Source: Ridgeia piscesae (lineage: Eukaryota; Annelida; Polychaeta; Sabellida; Siboglinidae). Taken from it: DNA of 64,000 nt. A model generated the notes under the pieces. It had not been told where the DNA came from and made no database searches. It was given only the letters and a program-made list of their open reading frames with translations. The DNA is taken from contig JAODUO010000564.1 in assembly GCA_025642075.2 (NCBI GenBank), positions 42,501 through 106,500 of the forward strand, in the 5' to 3' direction. Each line of letters starts with the position of its first letter. Position 1 is the stretch's first letter. Positions 1 to 64,000 of the stretch are shown piece by piece. Made by a program: the position numbers and the translations under genes.

Positions 1-299
<299 letters not shown>

Positions 300-577
300 G
301 TATACATATATATTGAATTGACTTGATATATATTATTAAACATCAATGTGAAAGTTCTGTATATGCATGTCCGTCCTGCGGTTGTGCGAGGGTGTTGATT
401 GCACGGTTCTTCGAAGTTGACGATCGCTGAGAACTAAATCGTCACACTGCCATTGCAAGGCTCGTTCACACAACAAAGTAGACGGTGGGTTCTGAACACC
501 TTGTGTATGTTTAGTCCGCGTCATGAAGCCCAGTATTAACCGAGTTAGATTATCGCAGTTAAATATATTTTTTTAAA

Positions 578-583
578 TTTAAT
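578..583 (-). terminator. Possible polyadenylation signal ATTAAA of the SLC16-like gene
   Basis: The common variant hexamer ATTAAA lies about 35 nt after the stop codon on the minus strand. No canonical AATAAA was noticed nearer. The 3' end is not proven. Confidence 0.35.
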
Positions 584-618
584 ATGACAGTGCAAGAGGC
601 TTGCGAGGACAAACGGTA

Positions 619-10255
<9,637 letters not shown>

Positions 10256-10768
10256 GTGCAACAGCCGCGGTAAGCTGCTATATGTAATATTTAAATACAG
10301 TAAGTATATATAGCACACACACGTCTTATCATGTAACACGGTAATGACTTCGCAAAAACTGCCGTAACAGTTTGTTAGCCCTCAACAATAGTACAACCCA
10401 CTCACATACAAATACGCAACCATACACGTACCAGTGGGTCGTGCTACGACGAACCGAGACAAAAACTAGGCCCGTAGGCTACGGGTTCATATAGGTACCA
10501 ACAATTTTAGTTCATTGAGATATAATAAAATTTGTGATAAGCTACGTGTTATGCTTAACCCCAGGTCACGACCCAAAATAGTACTGTTTACGTTCCTGTA
10601 ATGTTGAAAGAATCTGTGTGTTTGGTGCGACTGCCACATTGCACATTGCCTCCGTTGAGGCTTGACACAAAAACCCACATTGATACTCTCAAAAACATGC
10701 ACTTTCTCTGAGGAATCTCAGTCGACTTATGCAATTAAAAGACAAGCTGTGTTATTAAACAACTTGAG

Positions 10769-11412
10769 CTTCAGCACCTCCTGTTCTTGCTGCCCGGCTT
10801 CTGCTCGTAACACCGGAAGACGAGAAGGGGGAGTGGAAACTACCCAGAAACCACTGAGACCCGTCCACAGTAATATATTCTACTAACGCAGGTATGGCGC
10901 AAGAAAATGTGAACGGTCTTGGAAGACACGGTCTCCCAAATCCCTACATCCACCTATGGCTTGGGGTGAGTTCCCTACCACAGCGCCTTTCACCCGTAGC
11001 TAGATTTGGGCTAGCATACACCTTGCTCTGCCAATACGCGACCTGTTCAATAAAACATCACATCGACTGTCAATAGACAGATATACTCATTCATACGGCT
11101 GAGTGAACTGGGGCAATGTAGAGTGGAAGTATTTGCCCAATGTTTATCTAGTAATCCTATGCCCGAGTTGTCTAGCGTCTGCGCCACTGCGTAAATCAAC
11201 GCCTGCAATTAATGCAGTGTGTAAGTCATTCATGACGACATGTTACACAGGGTTTACGCACAATTCTACCACACAGTGGAGAGATCATCGACACGGGTAA
11301 GGGAGTAAAGGGACAGCTGTCCCTGGAATTTCAGTGGGGGCAGCCATATGATTTGCACCTCCAGTAAATCAGAAGTTACGAAGGGACCACAGCGAAAATG
11401 TGTCAACAGCAC

Positions 11413-11484
<72 letters not shown>

Positions 11485-11542
11485 CACACACGCACGCACG
11501 CACGCGCGCACACACAGACACACACGCACGCACGCACACACG

Positions 11543-11588
<46 letters not shown>

Positions 11589-11640
11589 TATCATGTTAAG
11601 GGAGTCCTTCAATCTGCTGATTTATCTCTTTGTATTTCTT
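10769..11640. repeat. Dispersed repeat monomer, copy 2
   Basis: Direct-orientation copy of 7587-8460, located just upstream of the transporter start. Differences include small deletions and a longer, more complex CACG/CA/CG tract at 11411-11585. Confidence 0.82.
11411..11585. repeat. (CACG)n/(CA)n compound microsatellite
   Basis: Compound tract of ACGC and CA units with CACGCG and CAGACA interruptions. It gives the spurious His-Ala-Arg-Thr and Cys-Val open frames. Confidence 0.95.
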
Positions 11641-12984
11641 TGTATTTGTTTCGCGATCGTGTGTTGTCGTGGAACTGTAGCCCACAGCTGAAAGGCGCGA
11701 CATAACACGCCTACACTGTTCGACGCCGAATACTAAATTAATGGTTGTTGCTTTGTTGTCATGAACACACAATGCACGTCTTGCGCTGAGAGTGCCTCAA
11801 GGCTTGGATGATTAACATGTCAAATTGCATCAAAACAACGACGAATATAGACAATTGAACACCTATATGTCATCTACATATGTATTTATGTTTGTAACTA
11901 CATCTTTTATATGTTAAAGAATGATATCGTAAACGGCGCAACTATCAATGACGTCATAGCCGTTAGCGCAGGCACATCTATGTTTTACGTCGTACAGCTG
12001 CGGTGTCATAGCGGTTATATTTGCGTTAGTTTTCACAAATAGAAATACTTTTTTGTAGTATGAATGGGCGTCGGAACGGGGGTGGGTGGGTCTGGGGGTT
12101 CGTTCACCCATAATTGAGCTGGCGGTGCTTGTATTAGGATTAGTCCACCAACATTTAGAGGAGTGCATTTTTGATTTGTGTTTGCAATGAACGTCGGCGA
12201 ACGGTTTTCAACATCCACTCCACCTCCAGCCCCAGCCTTCTGGGCCGATTTCGATTGGCCTACTCGGGTTATTCGTGTAACCCTAACGTGGTATCCGGTT
12301 TATACTGCACACGCAGTACCACGAAAATAATACAACTGAACAGCGATGATCGTGAACACGGAGAAAACCCCTTATGTAAATAAATAAAATAAAGTAATCA
12401 GTTGTTCAGTGTGTAAATTGTGATGTTCATCTTCTGGGTCTTAATTATAATTCGTAGAATGTGGTGACTGTAATGCATATTTAAATGATTGTGTCGTGTA
12501 TGTTTAATTAATTTATTGTGCAGTAGGAGCCTACGTTCCATATTGGCTGTCACTGCTAATGACGTCAGTTACTCGAGTGAATCCTCTCCAACCCGCGATA
12601 AGGCCTGTAAGTGGGTCGCGATACATGGCGAGACTCCGCGCGACTGTAGCTGATTGGGGACTGGGCACAAGGATAATATTATAACGGTGGATGGCAGTTG
12701 TAGCTTCCGACTAATGAATACTAGGACAATTAGGTCATAAATAACTTGTGTTATGTACACATTTTTTGCCGAACGAAACGTATCCATCTGGCAGGTTAAC
12801 GTGCATGACTCTTTCAGAGTTATAGCAGCAGAGCCTGTCTTATGCATATTGGCATTGATTTACAAATGTAAATGACGAAAACCGACGGCTATCTATCTTT
12901 AACACATAATTAATAAATGTGACAGAACGTCGCATCCAGAATATTTCATCACAGCCCATGGCTGAGATCATAGGGAATATATTA

Positions 12985-13220
12985 TAATAGCAATAATAAT
13001 ACTATTTAATATTTATAAAGCGCTATATCCAGTATGCTCAAAGCGCTGTACAATATGTGGCTGAGAGTCACCGACAACTGTCAGCTGCATCCCCCCACAC
13101 TCACCAAGCACTACCAACAGCAAGTCATTGCCAAGGTATTCGGGTTTAACGATGAATAAAGTCTCCAATCGGCACTGTTGGCGACTTAGTCCCAAACGTA
13201 CAATCGGTTCAGACACCTAG
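12985..13220. repeat. Dispersed short repeat related to the 3041 element
   Basis: The 'tataaagcgctatatccag ... caaagcgctgtacaa' core matches the core of the element at 3041-3365. The rest has diverged. Confidence 0.45.
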
Positions 13221-15111
13221 ATAAATGTAAGCTGTACATACAGTGTGGGTAAGTATACGATAATAGTATTCATTTTGTTCGTGCGTCCTTTTACTTTACA
13301 TATTGTGCGAATAGCGAGTTAAACGTCACTCTCACACATCTGCACACATCAGTTGGCGACGCGGTTGAATTGGACCACACCTCGGCCAATCACAGGGTAC
13401 GCACACTTACATGACTCATGTAAGGAGTCTGTAGAAGTTCTCTAGCCAATCATCGAGCTGAAACCAGTGATTACCCTCCGGTGAGAAGATATCTTGTTGC
13501 ATACAAGACAGCGGTAATTATTAACAAGGTGCCTAGCTGATAGAATCGACGAGGTGCACAGAGCCTGGGACGTTGTAGCAGGCGGCCTTGTTATCAACAT
13601 ACGCTATTGCCATGGGTGGTTCGGTGACTTAACTGTGTGCACACAGTGTCTCTATTGTTCAACATGGACACATATGAACATTACCCGCTACGGTAAAAAG
13701 TTGTGTCTTCAGCGCAGCTTTAAATTAATCCAGTGATGTTTGTACGCCAGAAGAATCAGCAATATGAGTCCAGTGATGTCTTGCTGGTAATATGTGATGG
13801 CGGAGGAATCCACAATGCTTGTGCGCGGGTGTTTGTTTTTGTTTGTGTGCGTGCACGTGTGAGTGTTTGCGCGCATTAATGGACAGAAAGCAACTCAGTG
13901 GTACTCTTAATAGTCCGCAATTACAAGTAACACCGTTTTTCCCAAACATGTCTCTAGCATACGTCAAGTTATTTGTCTCATATACGAATGCATACAAATT
14001 CACTCCCTACTATTGATAACCAAGGTTATCAGTAGTTAAATCGACCTCATTTGCAGTTGAATATAAGAGTTGACGAGTTGAAATGTTGTACAGCAGCGAT
14101 CCCCAATTGTCGCAGTTATGTTCCTATATTGCGTGGCTAGACCATTAGGGTAGGGCGAGACAAGGAGTCCCGTGAGGTAAGAAGCTCCATTGTATTTCTA
14201 AGATACTGGTTTAGGTATCTGGTGAACATGTATAGTGCTGCCACTAAACGAATATTCTGTCATAAAAACTGTCACTAGTGAAATCCACTAACACAAAATG
14301 TTGCGTTTAAAATGTTCTTGTATGTCCGATATATTTTTCTTAATTGCTTCACTGTGTTTTTTAGATTGCGCGTTACACCGTTCGTTGTGGTCGTGTTTGT
14401 TATTAGTGTATATAGGTTAATTTATTATTACAAAAACGAAACTGTAATTAGTATTACCGTGGGAATGTACATGTGTATAGATTGCGCATGGTGGGAGCTT
14501 AAGCCCCTTTAGACTGATAGTCAATATCTTGCCCATCAGTGTATGCGTCAAAGTATAATCAGGTAGGTGAAAGGAGTGAGATTAAACTTACCGGGGATAA
14601 AAATGGCGACGTATGCACAGCAGACGGACACAGAAAGCACGAAGTGTTATGTTTTTAGACAGAAGAAATAAAGACGAGTGTTGTGGCGAGGAAAGGATTT
14701 GCAGGCCTAAGATTTTGTGAGAAAGTATTGTAGATAGATATATGGAGAGGTTTGGACTAATAAAGCGTAGGGTGTCACGTTTTATGTTGGTCGCTAGACG
14801 GCGTAAGGTGGTACATGTTTATATTTTACTGCTCGTTCAAATTATATCGGCATTATGTTCACATATATCACTTCCCAGTATTTCTCATTGATAATAACTG
14901 CAAATTAGACAACCAGTGTAAATATGTAACAAACAGATTTATTCACAGACAAAAAAATTACATTTTATAATAACATACGCAATCTTGATTGAAATATTAA
15001 AACATCCACATGGAATTATCAAACTGCCTACTCATTATTCTGTAAGGCACTACTTCAACAAAAAATCCTCGTCTCTATTAGAAGAAGTAATAAATAAGAA
15101 ACATGAACCCA

Positions 15112-15720
15112 TAACACATACAAAATTCATTAAAGAAATGTTACATGCTATGCACGTCAAAGAGTTAATATAAACAAACCATTTCAAACGGTATTCACAT
15201 TTTTAATGTCAATGGTTTATAAATAAAACATTTCTTAACACATCGTCTGTAGAACTTCATGAGATCCGCCATTGTTGATAGTCTGTGACGTCACTGTTGC
15301 TATTGGAAAGTCTGTGGTTTTCGAAACAATCGCTAGGTGTCGCTATGTTACGTTATCCCGTCCAACAAGCCAAGATGGCCTCGTTTTTGGAAACGAACAA
15401 TTTTGTTCAGAAATAGCTGAATTTCGGTTGCAACGATAAAGGCAACATTTTCAAGATAGAACTGAACGCACTGGTAAACATGGTAAAGAAGACCCGCCGG
15501 AAGCCGAAATGCAGAGGCGAGTAACGTGCCGAGGCGACATTGACAAGTGCAACGTTTATTGTTTTGGTGAACAGCGAAACTCGCCATAGGCATATGCTGT
15601 CAGTGTCAGGAAGCGGCCAGCTATTCGACTGCACGGGGAGCCTGTCGGTGAAGGTAATTATTTATGTGTTTAGTATACTAGTATAAGAAATGTTGAGCTA
15701 AATGTTCAATATGAAGTCCG
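15112..15720. repeat. Block duplicated at 61930-62480 (left copy)
   Basis: Direct-orientation similarity to 61930-62480 begins at 'ttacatgctatgcacgt' and continues through a GC-rich core ('gaagacccgccggaagccga') to about 15720. The core contains short conserved minus-strand reading (SPLHFGFRRVFFT) but also frame breaks, so coding is not supported. It is less AT-rich than its surroundings and could be a dispersed element, or an old promoter or 5' exon block. Confidence 0.7.
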
Positions 15721-15783
15721 GGCTGGGTGAGGATTGGGACATTTTACATAATACTCTAAATCCAGGTGTTGAATCCCGCTTGT

Positions 15784-15815
15784 CACCGTAGCTCAGTTGG
15801 TAAATGCGTTCGTTA
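15784..15815 (+). other. tRNA A-box-like fragment (SINE relic?)
   Basis: The sequence 'gtagctcagttggtaaatgc' fits the tRNA A-box and D-arm consensus. No B box or cloverleaf follows at the expected spacing, so this is not a tRNA gene. A fragment of a tRNA-derived SINE is the likeliest origin. Confidence 0.35.
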
Positions 15816-16499
15816 GCTTCTTTTACAATCAGAAGAACACTGTCAATTATAAATAACGATGATGTACTGTATATTTGTCACCTGGTGGTGGTCGAAAATA
15901 TATTTTATTATTGTCCACGAGATGGCAGCACCTCAATTAAGTAACAACAATACAGTTGTAATGTTGTAAAACAATTTGTCAACGAGAACTCATGTTTAAG
16001 GTTAGTCAACATTAAACTAATATGACAACAATTAAATTGAATAGTAATGTATTCGACCAGACAGTGGACAAATTATTATTCTTTCACATATAAGACCTAG
16101 TACTAAGAGGCAGAATGACCAGACGTTGGCAACGTGGTCCTAGAAATAACATCTCTCAGCTGATAGATTACAAATTCAACCAGCAGAATGTTCATCCTAA
16201 TATCATATATTACATACTGTCCAAGTAGTACATATATTTGGTTTACTCTATAACAATGCTATGTAATAACTGGCCAAAACATTGATGTATACATACGCAT
16301 AATTTCGCAACAAATAATTATATTGAGGCGACCTCTTGTTCTATAAAGCATAACATAAAGTCGTGAAGATGAGTAGTGTTGCTCTGGACTATTCGTTTGC
16401 AGAAATGTATGCAAAGCGAATTATCGATATTTCTTACAGTGCTAAGATCGCAATAAAAAGCAAATATCGCAGAGTGCTTCTAACAAGCCGGGAACAAGC

Positions 16500-17580
16500 C
16501 ATGAGGTAGATCGAACACTTCCGAAGTAATACATTAGCCAACGCCTACTACATTCTTCAAGTTCGAGCATAAGCCACACGCAAGAGAGCTTGGTATCACC
16601 AGTGATAACATCACCAAGGTGGAAACCTCGAAAGCCATCGATAGCCTCAAGTACAACAAAGCAGCGGGTCTCACTGAAGTATCAGCTGAACTATTGAAAC
16701 ATGGTAAGGACATGGTTATATGTGAACTGGTGTGACGAAGAAGTCCATGCTGACTAGAATCGAGGAGTGACCATGATTAATGGTCCGAACTTTGATGGTA
16801 AATGGATAAACAATACATTGATAGATCTTTACTTCACTGGAGACATTGCACTGGTCAGCCATACGGCGGAGATCTTGCAAGAGATGACCAATAACTTGTA
16901 CAACAATGGTGCGATGGTCGGATTACGAATCAACTAGAAGAGAAACACAATGTCAGCTGGTGATAGATCTGACCCTCACGTTGTGGTCGAGCATAAGGAC
17001 TTGCAGTACGTCGATAATTTCCCTTACATTGGAAGCTACATTTCTAGGGAAAGTGACATAGACGTAGATGTACGAGTGCGGACAGGTCAGGCATCAGCAG
17101 TGTTCCAAACACTGCGCCCAATATGGTCCAGTACCACCATCAAAATAGACATGACACTACATTGCTATACCTATACCGATATATATTGGTTGCGAAACAT
17201 GGAACGATACATAAAGAATAAAAAAATACTAGACGTATTCCACCGGCGATGCCTCCGCTTCATATTAGGCATCTCATGGAGTGACCACATCACCAATGAA
17301 GAAGTGATGATAAAAGCAGGCATGGATTGTCTATATGACATCGTTATGTGTCGAAACGGAGACTAGCTGGATATACATCCTACGCTTATCAAGAGATCCG
17401 CTAGCACATATTGCGATGGAGTAGGTGCCTAACGGTTGCAGTAGAATATAAAAAAGGCCGACAAAGACCTAGCGCATGACAGCTAAAGAAGTCTGACAGC
17501 AATGGAAATCAACTGGAATGATGCCAAAGCACTTGCGAAAGAGCGTTCCAGATGGCGAAAGCTCGTCGCTCGATGTCCCA
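16500..17580 (+). pseudogene. Relic non-LTR retrotransposon reverse transcriptase
   Basis: Broken reverse transcriptase reading on the plus strand. 16590-16725 reads like the region before the fingers domain (KAIDSLKYNKAAG, followed by AELLKHGKDM). 16950-17366 reads like the C-terminal part: LQYVDNFPYIGSYISRESD, then FHRRCLRFILGISWSDHITN. These resemble the 'FKYLGS.IS' and 'CLR.ILGI.W.D.I.N' blocks of RTE/L1-group elements as I recall them. The catalytic YxDD block and most of the enzyme are missing or scrambled, and stops and frameshifts separate the pieces. This is a different family from the LINEs at 19.4, 35 and 46 kb. The exact clade is uncertain. Confidence 0.7.
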
Positions 17581-17760
17581 AAAGTATCAGCTCGATGTCC
17601 CAAAAGTATCAGGAGGAGCTAAGTCTCAGTAAGTATAAAATATGTTTTCTAGACATCGCATGTGAATGAGACTTGACCTCTTCTGCCTATCTCATCTGGC
17701 TCTGAGACGTGATTACGCGAGCTGTGGTGTCACCGACACCCACATCCGGGTATGAATGAA

Positions 17761-19204
17761 TCTGCTCTACGTCGATGGTGAGGTTAACTCTGTTCTATGT
17801 CAATGGTGAGGTGTACGTCTGTTCTATTTCAATGGCGAGGTGTACGGCTGTTCTATGTCAATGGTGAGGTGTAGTCTGTTCTATGTCAATGGTGGGGTGT
17901 ACGTCTGTTCTATGTTAATGGTGAGGTGTACGTCAGTTCTATGTCATTGGTGGGGTGTACGTCTGTTCTATGTAAATGGTGGGGTGTACGTCTGTTCTGT
18001 GTCGATGGTGGGGTGTACGGCTGCTATATGTCGATGGTGAGGTGTACGTCTGTTCTATGTTAATGGTGAGGTGTACGTCACTTCTATGTCATTGGTGGGG
18101 TGTACGTCTGTTCTATGTAAATGGTGGGGTGTACGTCTGTTCTATGTCAATGGTGAGGTGTAGTCTGTTCTATGTCAATAGTGGGGTGTACGTCTGTTCT
18201 ATGTTAATGGTGAGGTGTACGTCAGTTCTATGTCATTGGTGGGGTGTACGTCTGTTCTATGTAAATGGTGGGGTGTACGTCTGTTCTGTGTCGATGGTGG
18301 GGTGTACGGCTGCTATATGTCAATGGTGAGATCTACGTATGTTCTATGTCGATGGTGAGGTCTACTACGTCTATTCTATGTCGACGGTGATGTCTAGGTA
18401 TGTTCTATATCGATTGTGATGTTTACGTCTGCTCTATGTCAATGGTGAAGTGTACGTTTCTCTATGTCTATGGTGAGGTCTACGTCTGCTCTACGTCGAT
18501 GGTTAGGTCTACGTCTGCTCTATGTTGATGGTGAGGTCTATGTCTGCTCTATGTCGATGGTGAGGTCTACGTCTGCTCTATGTCGATGGTGAGGTCTACG
18601 TCTGCTCTACGTCGATGGTGAGGTCTACGTCTGCTCTATATCGATGGTGAGGTCTATGTCTGCTCTATGTCGATGGTGAGGTCTACGTCTGCTCTATGTC
18701 GATGGTGAGGTCTATGTCTGCTCTACGTCGATGGTGAGGTCTACGTCTGCTCTATGTCGATGGTGAGGTCTATGTCTGCTCTATGTCGATGGTGAGGTCT
18801 ACGTCTGCTCTATGTCGATGGTGAGGTCTACGTCTGCTCTATGTCTATGGTGAGGTCTATGTCTGCTCTATGTCGATGGTGAGGTCTATGTCTGCTCTAT
18901 GTCGATGGTGAGGTCTATGTCTGCTCTATGTCGATGGTGAGGTCTACGTCTGCTCTATGTCGATGGTGAGGTCTATGTCTGCTCTACGTCGATGGTGAGG
19001 TCTACGTCTGCTCTATGTCGATGGTGAGGTCTATGTCTGCTCTATGTCGATGGTGAGGTCTATGTCTGCTCTATGTCGATGGTGAGGTCTACGTCTGCTC
19101 TACGTCGATGGTGAGGTCTACGTCTGCTCTACGTCGATGGTGAGGTCTACGTCTGCTCTATATCGATGGTGAGGTCTATGTCTGCTCTATGTCGATGGTG
19201 AGGT
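17761..19204. repeat. 29-bp minisatellite derived from the CFAP206 stop-codon region
   Basis: About 50 tandem 29-bp units of the type gtctgctctatgtcgatgg+tgaggtctac. The reverse complement of one unit reads as the last codons of the adjacent CFAP206-like exon (LTIDIEQT) plus its TAG. The coding sequence at 19205-19234 is therefore itself the terminal unit. Units nearest the gene are most homogeneous. The distal part (17.8-18.4 kb) has diverged (gtctgttctatgtcaatgg) and shows a higher-order duplication of about 288 bp (17862 versus 18150). Because 29 is not a multiple of 3 and a stop precedes the array, copy-number change does not alter the protein. It probably lies in the 3' UTR or just beyond. 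Confidence 0.9.
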
Positions 19205-61879
<42,675 letters not shown>

Positions 61880-61929
61880 CTAGAAACATTTTCAATAGCA
61901 GTAATTTAAAGGGAACCAAAAGGGAAACG

Positions 61930-62480
61930 TTACATGCTATGCACGTGAAAGAGTTAATAAAAACGAACTATTCTGAACGGTAATCACATTTTTAAAGTCA
62001 GTGGTTTATTAGTAAAACACCTTTTCTATCAAAGTTCGTAAGTCACGCCATTTTGACTGAGGTGTGACGTAGTCGACTGCATGGCGCAATGAGCGGCAGA
62101 ACGGGCAAACATGTATTAAAAATAATCGCCAGGTGGCGCTTCGCGATGTGTACATCCGCTTCGTGTAGGGAGGCGAACATGATTTTCGTTCAGAAATAGC
62201 TGAATTTCGGTTGCAACGATAAGGGCCAACATTTTCAAGATAGAACTGAACGCGCTGGTAAACCTGGTAAAGAAGACCCGCCGGAAGCCGAAATGCAGAG
62301 GCGAGTAACAAGCCGAGGCGACATTGACAAGTGGTCGAAACTCGCTGAAACTTCGAAAGGCGAATGTATGCTGTGGAAGACTCCTCAAGAGGCTGGTATT
62401 CTGCACGCAGGGCCTATCGGTGAAGTTAAGTATTTATGTGTCTAATACAAGACATTTGGCCTAAATGTTCATTATGAAGT
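61930..62480. repeat. Block duplicated at 15112-15720 (right copy)
   Basis: Direct copy of the 15.1-15.7 kb block, beginning 50 bp beyond the last micro-exon. The GC-rich core is conserved; the rest has diverged. Confidence 0.7.
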
Positions 62481-64000
62481 CCGTGCTGGATAATAATAAG
62501 TAATTAAAATATCAACGCCAACGGCAACGGAGTGAGTCGATGGCGGGTCAGTGACACTGACAGGTATGTTGATGGCCACCTCGCATTCGATCCCTGGATT
62601 CGGTGAGTTTCTACTTAGTCACAGCCATGCCGTGTATTATTCTCCAAGTCAGTGGTGTTGTGTCGGATATGTTATACACAACTTGAGATTTCCCAATTTG
62701 AAACAAATATCATATGAAGAAATCAAATGGGCATGGCTCTCCGATTTATCTCAGCCTGACACAGAGTGACAGGCTCGGTCCTTCGCCCTAGCTTAAAACT
62801 GTTTTCAGGAATCAATTTCCAAATTGTCCACAACTGTGACAAAAATGTAGATTAATTGTTTTTTTTCTTCAAATACTGGACATTATTATATTCACAGTAG
62901 CGACTGTGGCATGTTTTGGTATTGTTGACATAGCATGACCTGTGCGGCTATGAAACAGATGTGTGTCAATCATAGATATAAATAGAACACACTTGTAGAA
63001 CTATAGGGGAAAGATTAATGACCTAACTATGGGGTGTCAATATTGATTGTTCTTTTAATAGGCTTGGTATGTTTAAAGGGAGGGTTTGGAGCATAGTTCT
63101 GGAGGGCTAAATAAAGAAAGAAAATCACCACCCATGTTCTTTATGAAATCGCCTTCATGCTGAATAATAAAGTTGTTTTTTAGCTGAAATATATCTACAG
63201 TGGAATGTCTTTATTAAAAATAACCATTTGAACTGGGTAAAAGTAACACAACTAGCAAACATATATTCTAAACTATAACATATGTGGATATATTTATGTA
63301 TATTCTGCGGTGATATTAATTGCTATGTAACTTTGTTGTCGTGTTAACCATAATAGTGGCGAGGTAACCATAATAGTAGCTGTCAGGTTCCACATGGTGC
63401 TACTAATATTTCTTATTCATGTAAAACTCATTTAGACATCTGGTTCTGTTTCTGTATATATTACAAATGGCCATGGATTTTATATTCTGTGTTTGGAGCA
63501 GACGGTGCTTCCAAATGTACCGGTTAGACAACTTTCACATATATCTGCCAACAAAAATGTAAGTATATGTTCATGTATTATAACAACAGTGTTCGACACA
63601 GCAGCACATTGTTTCGTTCTCGTAGTTGAGAGTCTGAAGCCGAGTCCAAAGCTTTAAACCACTGCGCCACTATACATAGTTGATATATTTATTTAGGCCT
63701 TATTTTATTTCAGATGTCCAAGTCGGCCATATACAGAGAGTTTTACCTGTTGGATCCATGGCAGGCTTGGCCGAAGGGTATAGAGAGTCATACCAGTGTA
63801 TACCAGCCATAAGATCGAACTAATGTGCTCTCAGCGGAGAACAAGATATGGGATAACACTCAGCACTTGTTGACTGCTGCCCTTGCGAATTATCAGTTGA
63901 TTTGTAATTAAGCAGTTGGATTGACTATGAACAAATCAACTGACTCTTGACACCAGCAGATCTTGTTTCATTAGCTTGGGCATATCTGTACCAAGGACTG
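62481..64000. other. No gene recognised
   Basis: AT-rich DNA with one possible SINE relic (63600-63685). If the array gene extends upstream, its earlier exons should lie here or beyond the window, but none could be identified. Confidence 0.5.
63600..63685 (-). other. tRNA-like fragment (SINE relic?)
   Basis: The minus strand reads 'tagtggcgcagtggtttaaa', resembling the head of a Leu/Ser-type tRNA-derived SINE, followed by 'ggactcgg'. No cloverleaf can be closed. Confidence 0.3.

Larger units (their letters stand above)
10256..15110. other. Intergenic DNA, no gene recognised
   Basis: The stretch upstream of the transporter start holds a second repeat monomer (10769-11640), a short repeat near 12980-13220, and otherwise anonymous AT-rich DNA. 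The transporter's promoter should lie near 10.3 kb or further right, but no core element could be picked out. Confidence 0.55.

Noticed and set aside
12569..12847. A 92-codon minus-strand open frame as a gene
   Set aside because: No recognisable domain, no supporting splice sites or duplicate, and a composition like its surroundings. Frames of this length are expected by chance in 64 kb.
15784..15860. A tRNA gene
   Set aside because: Only the A-box/D-arm part fits. There is no anticodon stem, B box or acceptor pairing.
16950..17366. A 138-codon open frame that might be a host gene
   Set aside because: Its sequence matches the C-terminal block of a non-LTR retrotransposon RT, and the neighbouring fragments belong to the same broken element.
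17840..18329. Plus-strand open frames of repeated CTSVLCHWW-type peptides
   Set aside because: Frames through the 29-bp minisatellite, on the strand opposite to the gene that gave rise to it.

Overview
The window is nuclear DNA from an animal. It has AT-rich introns with consensus GT/AG junctions, very dense microsatellites, several non-LTR retrotransposon families and one clear ciliary gene. The style fits a marine invertebrate, probably a lophotrochozoan such as a mollusc; that placement is low-confidence inference. No rRNA, intact tRNA, CRISPR or prokaryotic feature was found.

Layout. (1) 1-10.3 kb: a complete six-exon SLC16 (monocarboxylate transporter-like) gene on the minus strand. All exon phases join, giving about 551 codons. 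(2) 10.3-17.8 kb: no gene seen. It holds a repeat monomer also found inside the transporter gene, a relic retrotransposon, and a block repeated again at 62 kb. (3) 17.8-28.4 kb: the 3' end of a minus-strand gene whose last six exons encode the C-terminal third of CFAP206, an axonemal radial-spoke docking protein. A 29-bp minisatellite made from the gene's own stop-codon region follows it. A CR1-type LINE and a 21-bp minisatellite occupy its introns. (4) 29-39.3 kb: further minus-strand exons, all phase 0-0, including two IQ-motif (calmodulin-binding type) exons. An L2/CR1-type LINE relic lies between them. (5) 39-62 kb: a segmental tandem array carrying repeated short phase-0 exons. These are nine intact 51-nt micro-exons in basic and acidic flavours, four decayed ones, and four copies of a 96-108-nt exon with the core TLDHFGLS. 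Every intact array exon keeps the frame and can be spliced into the IQ/CFAP206 exons. (6) 62-64 kb: the duplicate of the 15.1-15.7 kb block, then sequence with no recognised gene.

Main message: the minus strand from about 61.9 kb to 19.2 kb can be read as one gene, in which a tandemly amplified, frame-neutral exon array and two IQ exons precede the conserved C-terminus of CFAP206. The N-terminal two-thirds of CFAP206 is not in the window. It must lie upstream, beyond 64 kb, or be absent, in which case this is a chimeric paralogue. Exon calls rest on splice signals, phase and family similarity recalled by eye; no alignment or transcript data were available.
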